A stretch of DNA of 64,000 nucleotides from Herbaspirillum sp. (GTDB taxonomy: Bacteria > Pseudomonadota > Gammaproteobacteria > Burkholderiales > Burkholderiaceae_D), in assembly GCF_017744395.1 (NCBI RefSeq), contig NZ_JAGIBI010000002.1:496001-560000 (forward strand). Reading direction: 5' to 3'. The position numbers and the translations under genes were made by a program. The notes below the pieces were generated by a model that worked only from the letters and a program-made list of their open reading frames with translations, did no database searches and was not told where the DNA came from. The first letter of the stretch is position 1. Each line of letters opens with the position of its first letter. Below, piece after piece: positions 61,762-64,000 of this stretch.

Positions 61762-63258
61762 TCAGAGGGATTTGCGGAGATTGACTGGAGGAATCTTCAG
61801 CACTTCTCGGTACTTGGCGACCGTGCGTCGCGCGACCACCATGCCTTGTTCTGCCAGCATATCCGCAATCTTGCTATCGGATAATGGGGTCTGCGGGTTT
61901 TCAGCTCCTATCAATTGTTTGATCAGCGCCCGGATCGCAGTGGAGGATGCTTCGCCTCCGGTTTCCGTTGCGACATGGCTGCCGAAGAAGTACTTCAACT
62001 CGAACATGCCGTGCGGCGTAAGCATGTATTTTTGAGTTGTGACACGAGAAATAGTGCTCTCGTGTAGACCCAGTGTATCAGCAATTTCACGCAGCACAAG
62101 GGGGCGCATCGCAACTGCGCCGTGCGAAAAGAAGTTTCTTTGACGTTCGACAATAGCTTGCGCGACTCGCAAAATCGTATCGAAGCGCTGCCGCATGTTT
62201 TTGATCAGCCACTTCGCCTCTTGCAGCTGCGATGTGAGCGAAACATCGCCTTTGGACTGCTTCAGGGCGCTCGCATACATGGCGTTCACGCGCAGCCTGG
62301 GCATCACGTCATGGTTGAGCATGACCTGCCAGCCGTTCTTTGCCTGTTTGACAATCACGTCCGGCACCACGTAGTCGGAGGCGTCGCGCGCGAATTCGGC
62401 GCCCGGGTGCGGGCGGCATTGGCGGATCACGGCCTGGGCTTCGCGCAGGTCTTCGTCGTCGCAGTCGAGCGCCTTCTTGATCTTGTTGAAGTCGCGCTGG
62501 GCGAACAGCGGCAGGCAGTCCTCGACGATCCTCAGCGCCAGCCGGCGCGTGACGAACGGAACCTTGGGCAGGCGGCGGATCTGCAGCGCCAGGCATTCGC
62601 CGGGGCTGCGCGCGCCGACGCCGGCGGGATCCAGGCTCTGCAGCAGCTTGAGCGCGATCGACAGTTCTTCGAGGTCGATACCCAGTTCCTGCGGCAGGTA
62701 CGACAGGATGTCTTCCAGCGGTTCGTCCAGGTAGCCGTCGTCATCCAGCGCATCGGCCAGCAGCTCCAGCAGCGCGCGGTCGCGCGGCGTGCGGGCGGTG
62801 ATGCGGATCTGTTCCAGCAGGTGTTCGCGCAGCGTGGTCTGGTGCGCTTCCAGTTGCGGCCGGGCATCTTCGTCGTCGGACGATTTGCCGCTGCGGGCGA
62901 CGTCGTCGAAGCTCCACTCGGACTCTCCGCTGACGCTGTTGTCGGGCGCGTTGTCCTGGTATTCGAGGTTGGATTCGCCGTCGCCGGCGGGGGCTGCCGT
63001 TTCATTGCCGCTGTCGCCGGCGGCGGGGCTTTCCGCCACGCCGCTCGAAGGCGAGGCCGAGAGGGCACCGTCGGCCAGCAGGCGCACCGAGTTGTCGAGC
63101 GCGTCGTCGAGCCGTTCGAGCAGCGGATTGTCGGACAGGATCTGTTCCAGCTCCTGGTGTAGCTCCAGCGTGGACAATTGCAGCAGCCTGATCGACTGCT
63201 GCAGTTGCGGCGTCAATGCGAGGTGTTGCGATGTGCGTAGCTGGAGAGACTGTTTCAT
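61762..63258 (-). CDS. rpoN: RNA polymerase sigma-54 factor
   Basis: Sigma-54, which directs transcription of nitrogen and other regulons with enhancer-binding proteins. The 498-residue protein has the Gln/Leu-rich region I ([18 protein letters not shown]), an acidic region II (about 60-130), the core-binding region and the RpoN box [10 protein letters not shown] at 476-485. It sits between lptB and hpf as in other proteobacteria. Confidence 0.97.
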   Translation of the reverse strand: MKQSLQLRTSQHLALTPQLQQSIRLLQLSTLELHQELEQILSDNPLLERLDDALDNSVRLLADGALSASPSSGVAESPAAGDSGNETAAPAGDGESNLEYQDNAPDNSVSGESEWSFDDVARSGKSSDDEDARPQLEAHQTTLREHLLEQIRITARTPRDRALLELLADALDDDGYLDEPLEDILSYLPQELGIDLEELSIALKLLQSLDPAGVGARSPGECLALQIRRLPKVPFVTRRLALRIVEDCLPLFAQRDFNKIKKALDCDDEDLREAQAVIRQCRPHPGAEFARDASDYVVPDVIVKQAKNGWQVMLNHDVMPRLRVNAMYASALKQSKGDVSLTSQLQEAKWLIKNMRQRFDTILRVAQAIVERQRNFFSHGAVAMRPLVLREIADTLGLHESTISRVTTQKYMLTPHGMFELKYFFGSHVATETGGEASSTAIRALIKQLIGAENPQTPLSDSKIADMLAEQGMVVARRTVAKYREVLKIPPVNLRKSL

Positions 63259-63329
63259 CTGGTTTTCAGGAGCCGCATGCCCGGCTTGCCGCCTGTGCGT
63301 TGGCGGCGCGGCCTGGCCTGGCGGGGTGC

Positions 63330-64000
63330 TTACATGCGGAAATGTTCGCCCAGGTAGACGCGCCGCACCGATTCGTTGGCGATGATGTCGTCCGGGCTGC
63401 CGCTGGCCAGCACCGTTCCCTGGTTGATGATATAGGCGCGGTCGCAGATGCCCAGCGTCTCGCGCACGTTGTGGTCGGTGATCAGCACGCCGATGCCGCG
63501 CTCCTTGAGGAAGCGCACGATGCGCTGGATCTCGATCACGGCGATCGGGTCGATGCCGGCGAACGGTTCGTCCAGCAGCACGAAGCGCGGATCGGTCGCC
63601 AGCGCGCGCGCGATTTCGACGCGGCGCCGTTCGCCGCCCGACAGCGACAGCGCCTGGCTGTCGCGCAGCTTCTCGATCTGCAGTTCGTGCAGCAGGTTGT
63701 TGAGGCGGCCTTCGATCTCGTCGCGCGAGAGCGGCTTGCCGTTTTCCTGGCGCAGCTCGAGCACGGCGCGGATATTGTCTTCCACCGTCAGCTTGCGGAA
63801 CACCGAGGCTTCCTGCGGCAGGTAGGACAGGCCCAGCGTGGCGCGCTTGTGGATCGGCAGGCCGGAGATGGCCGAGCCGTCCAGGTCGATCGCGCCGCCA
63901 TCGGCCGGCACCAGACCGACGATCATATAGAACGAGGTCGTCTTGCCCGCGCCGTTGGGGCCGAGCAGGCCGACCACTTCGCCGCTTTGCACTTCCATCG
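63330..64000 (-). CDS. lptB: LPS export ABC ATPase LptB (5' end outside window)
   Basis: Cytoplasmic ATPase driving lipopolysaccharide transport with LptFG. The frame is open to the right edge; about 223 residues are visible, and the first 20 or so are missing. Walker [10 protein letters not shown], signature [15 protein letters not shown], Walker [14 protein letters not shown] and [10 protein letters not shown] are present. The apparent start near 63998 is internal because the family normally has a leading strand before EVQSGEVVG. Confidence 0.95.
   Translation of the reverse strand, partial: MEVQSGEVVGLLGPNGAGKTTSFYMIVGLVPADGGAIDLDGSAISGLPIHKRATLGLSYLPQEASVFRKLTVEDNIRAVLELRQENGKPLSRDEIEGRLNNLLHELQIEKLRDSQALSLSGGERRRVEIARALATDPRFVLLDEPFAGIDPIAVIEIQRIVRFLKERGIGVLITDHNVRETLGICDRAYIINQGTVLASGSPDDIIANESVRRVYLGEHFRM

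Overview
The window reads as a chromosomal segment of a high-GC betaproteobacterium, most likely Burkholderiales/Oxalobacteraceae and Herbaspirillum-like. This is an inference from gene content and order (petB-petC-sspA-sspB at the left, ubiX-grxD-hpf-rpoN-lptB at the right) and from the many Burkholderiales-type porins and branched-chain-type ABC transporters. Nearly all DNA is coding, and no insertion sequence, prophage, integrase or CRISPR array was seen.

Layout. (1) 1-3.4 kb: housekeeping genes, namely cytochrome b (truncated by the window edge), cytochrome c1, stringent starvation proteins SspA and SspB, and tRNA-Thr(UGU). (2) 3.7-17.1 kb: a small secreted protein, then a long minus-strand operon. 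It is read from 17.07 kb down to 4.0 kb and encodes crotonase, feruloyl-CoA-synthetase-type ligase, thiolase, SDR, 4-hydroxybenzoyl-CoA-type thioesterase, a complete ABC importer with a fused LivM-LivG subunit, a secreted DUF3237 protein, an acyl-CoA dehydrogenase and a MarR regulator. This looks like CoA-dependent beta-oxidative shortening of phenylpropanoid acids to benzoic acids. (3) 17.4-27.7 kb: an orphan solute-binding protein, a porin, an IclR regulator (PcaR-like), pcaIJF and a second Liv-type permease without its own binding protein. (4) 27.7-36.3 kb: two Rieske O-demethylase modules, each with a ferredoxin reductase and an orphan binding protein. One is VanA-like under a LysR regulator, the other is vanAB under a MarR regulator. 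(5) 36.3-42.1 kb: a protocatechuate branch pcaH-pcaG-pcaB-pcaCD (fused) and two more IclR regulators. (6) 42.2-51.9 kb: shikimate/quinate uptake and conversion to protocatechuate (ShiA-type and ACS-type transporters, dehydroshikimate dehydratase in two overlapping genes, shikimate/quinate dehydrogenase, type II dehydroquinase, porin), then an AraC regulator and pobA. (7) 52.4-60.1 kb: a GGDEF-EAL membrane protein, ChrA, Lrp/AsnC with a divergent AceE-type E1, and an SDR. (8) 60.1-64 kb: ubiX, grxD, hpf, rpoN and lptB (truncated by the window edge).

How it works together. The island is a lignin/plant-aromatic funnel. Hydroxycinnamates would be trimmed to 4-hydroxybenzoate and vanillate, vanAB and PobA convert these to protocatechuate, and quinate/shikimate also enter at protocatechuate. 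PcaGH, PcaB and PcaCD open the ring and process it, and PcaIJ/PcaF yield succinyl-CoA and acetyl-CoA. Three orphan binding proteins may share the one Liv permease that lacks its own.

The most interesting signals are these: a repeated regulatory pattern of two 15-bp boxes set 19-20 bp apart in front of six transcription units, one box identical to the sequence I recall for Pseudomonas PcaR sites; a perfect cloverleaf-shaped 93-bp repeat; a PcaC-PcaD fusion in the opposite order to the known PcaL; a split, order-swapped QuiC; and an Lrp-linked orphan E1 dehydrogenase.
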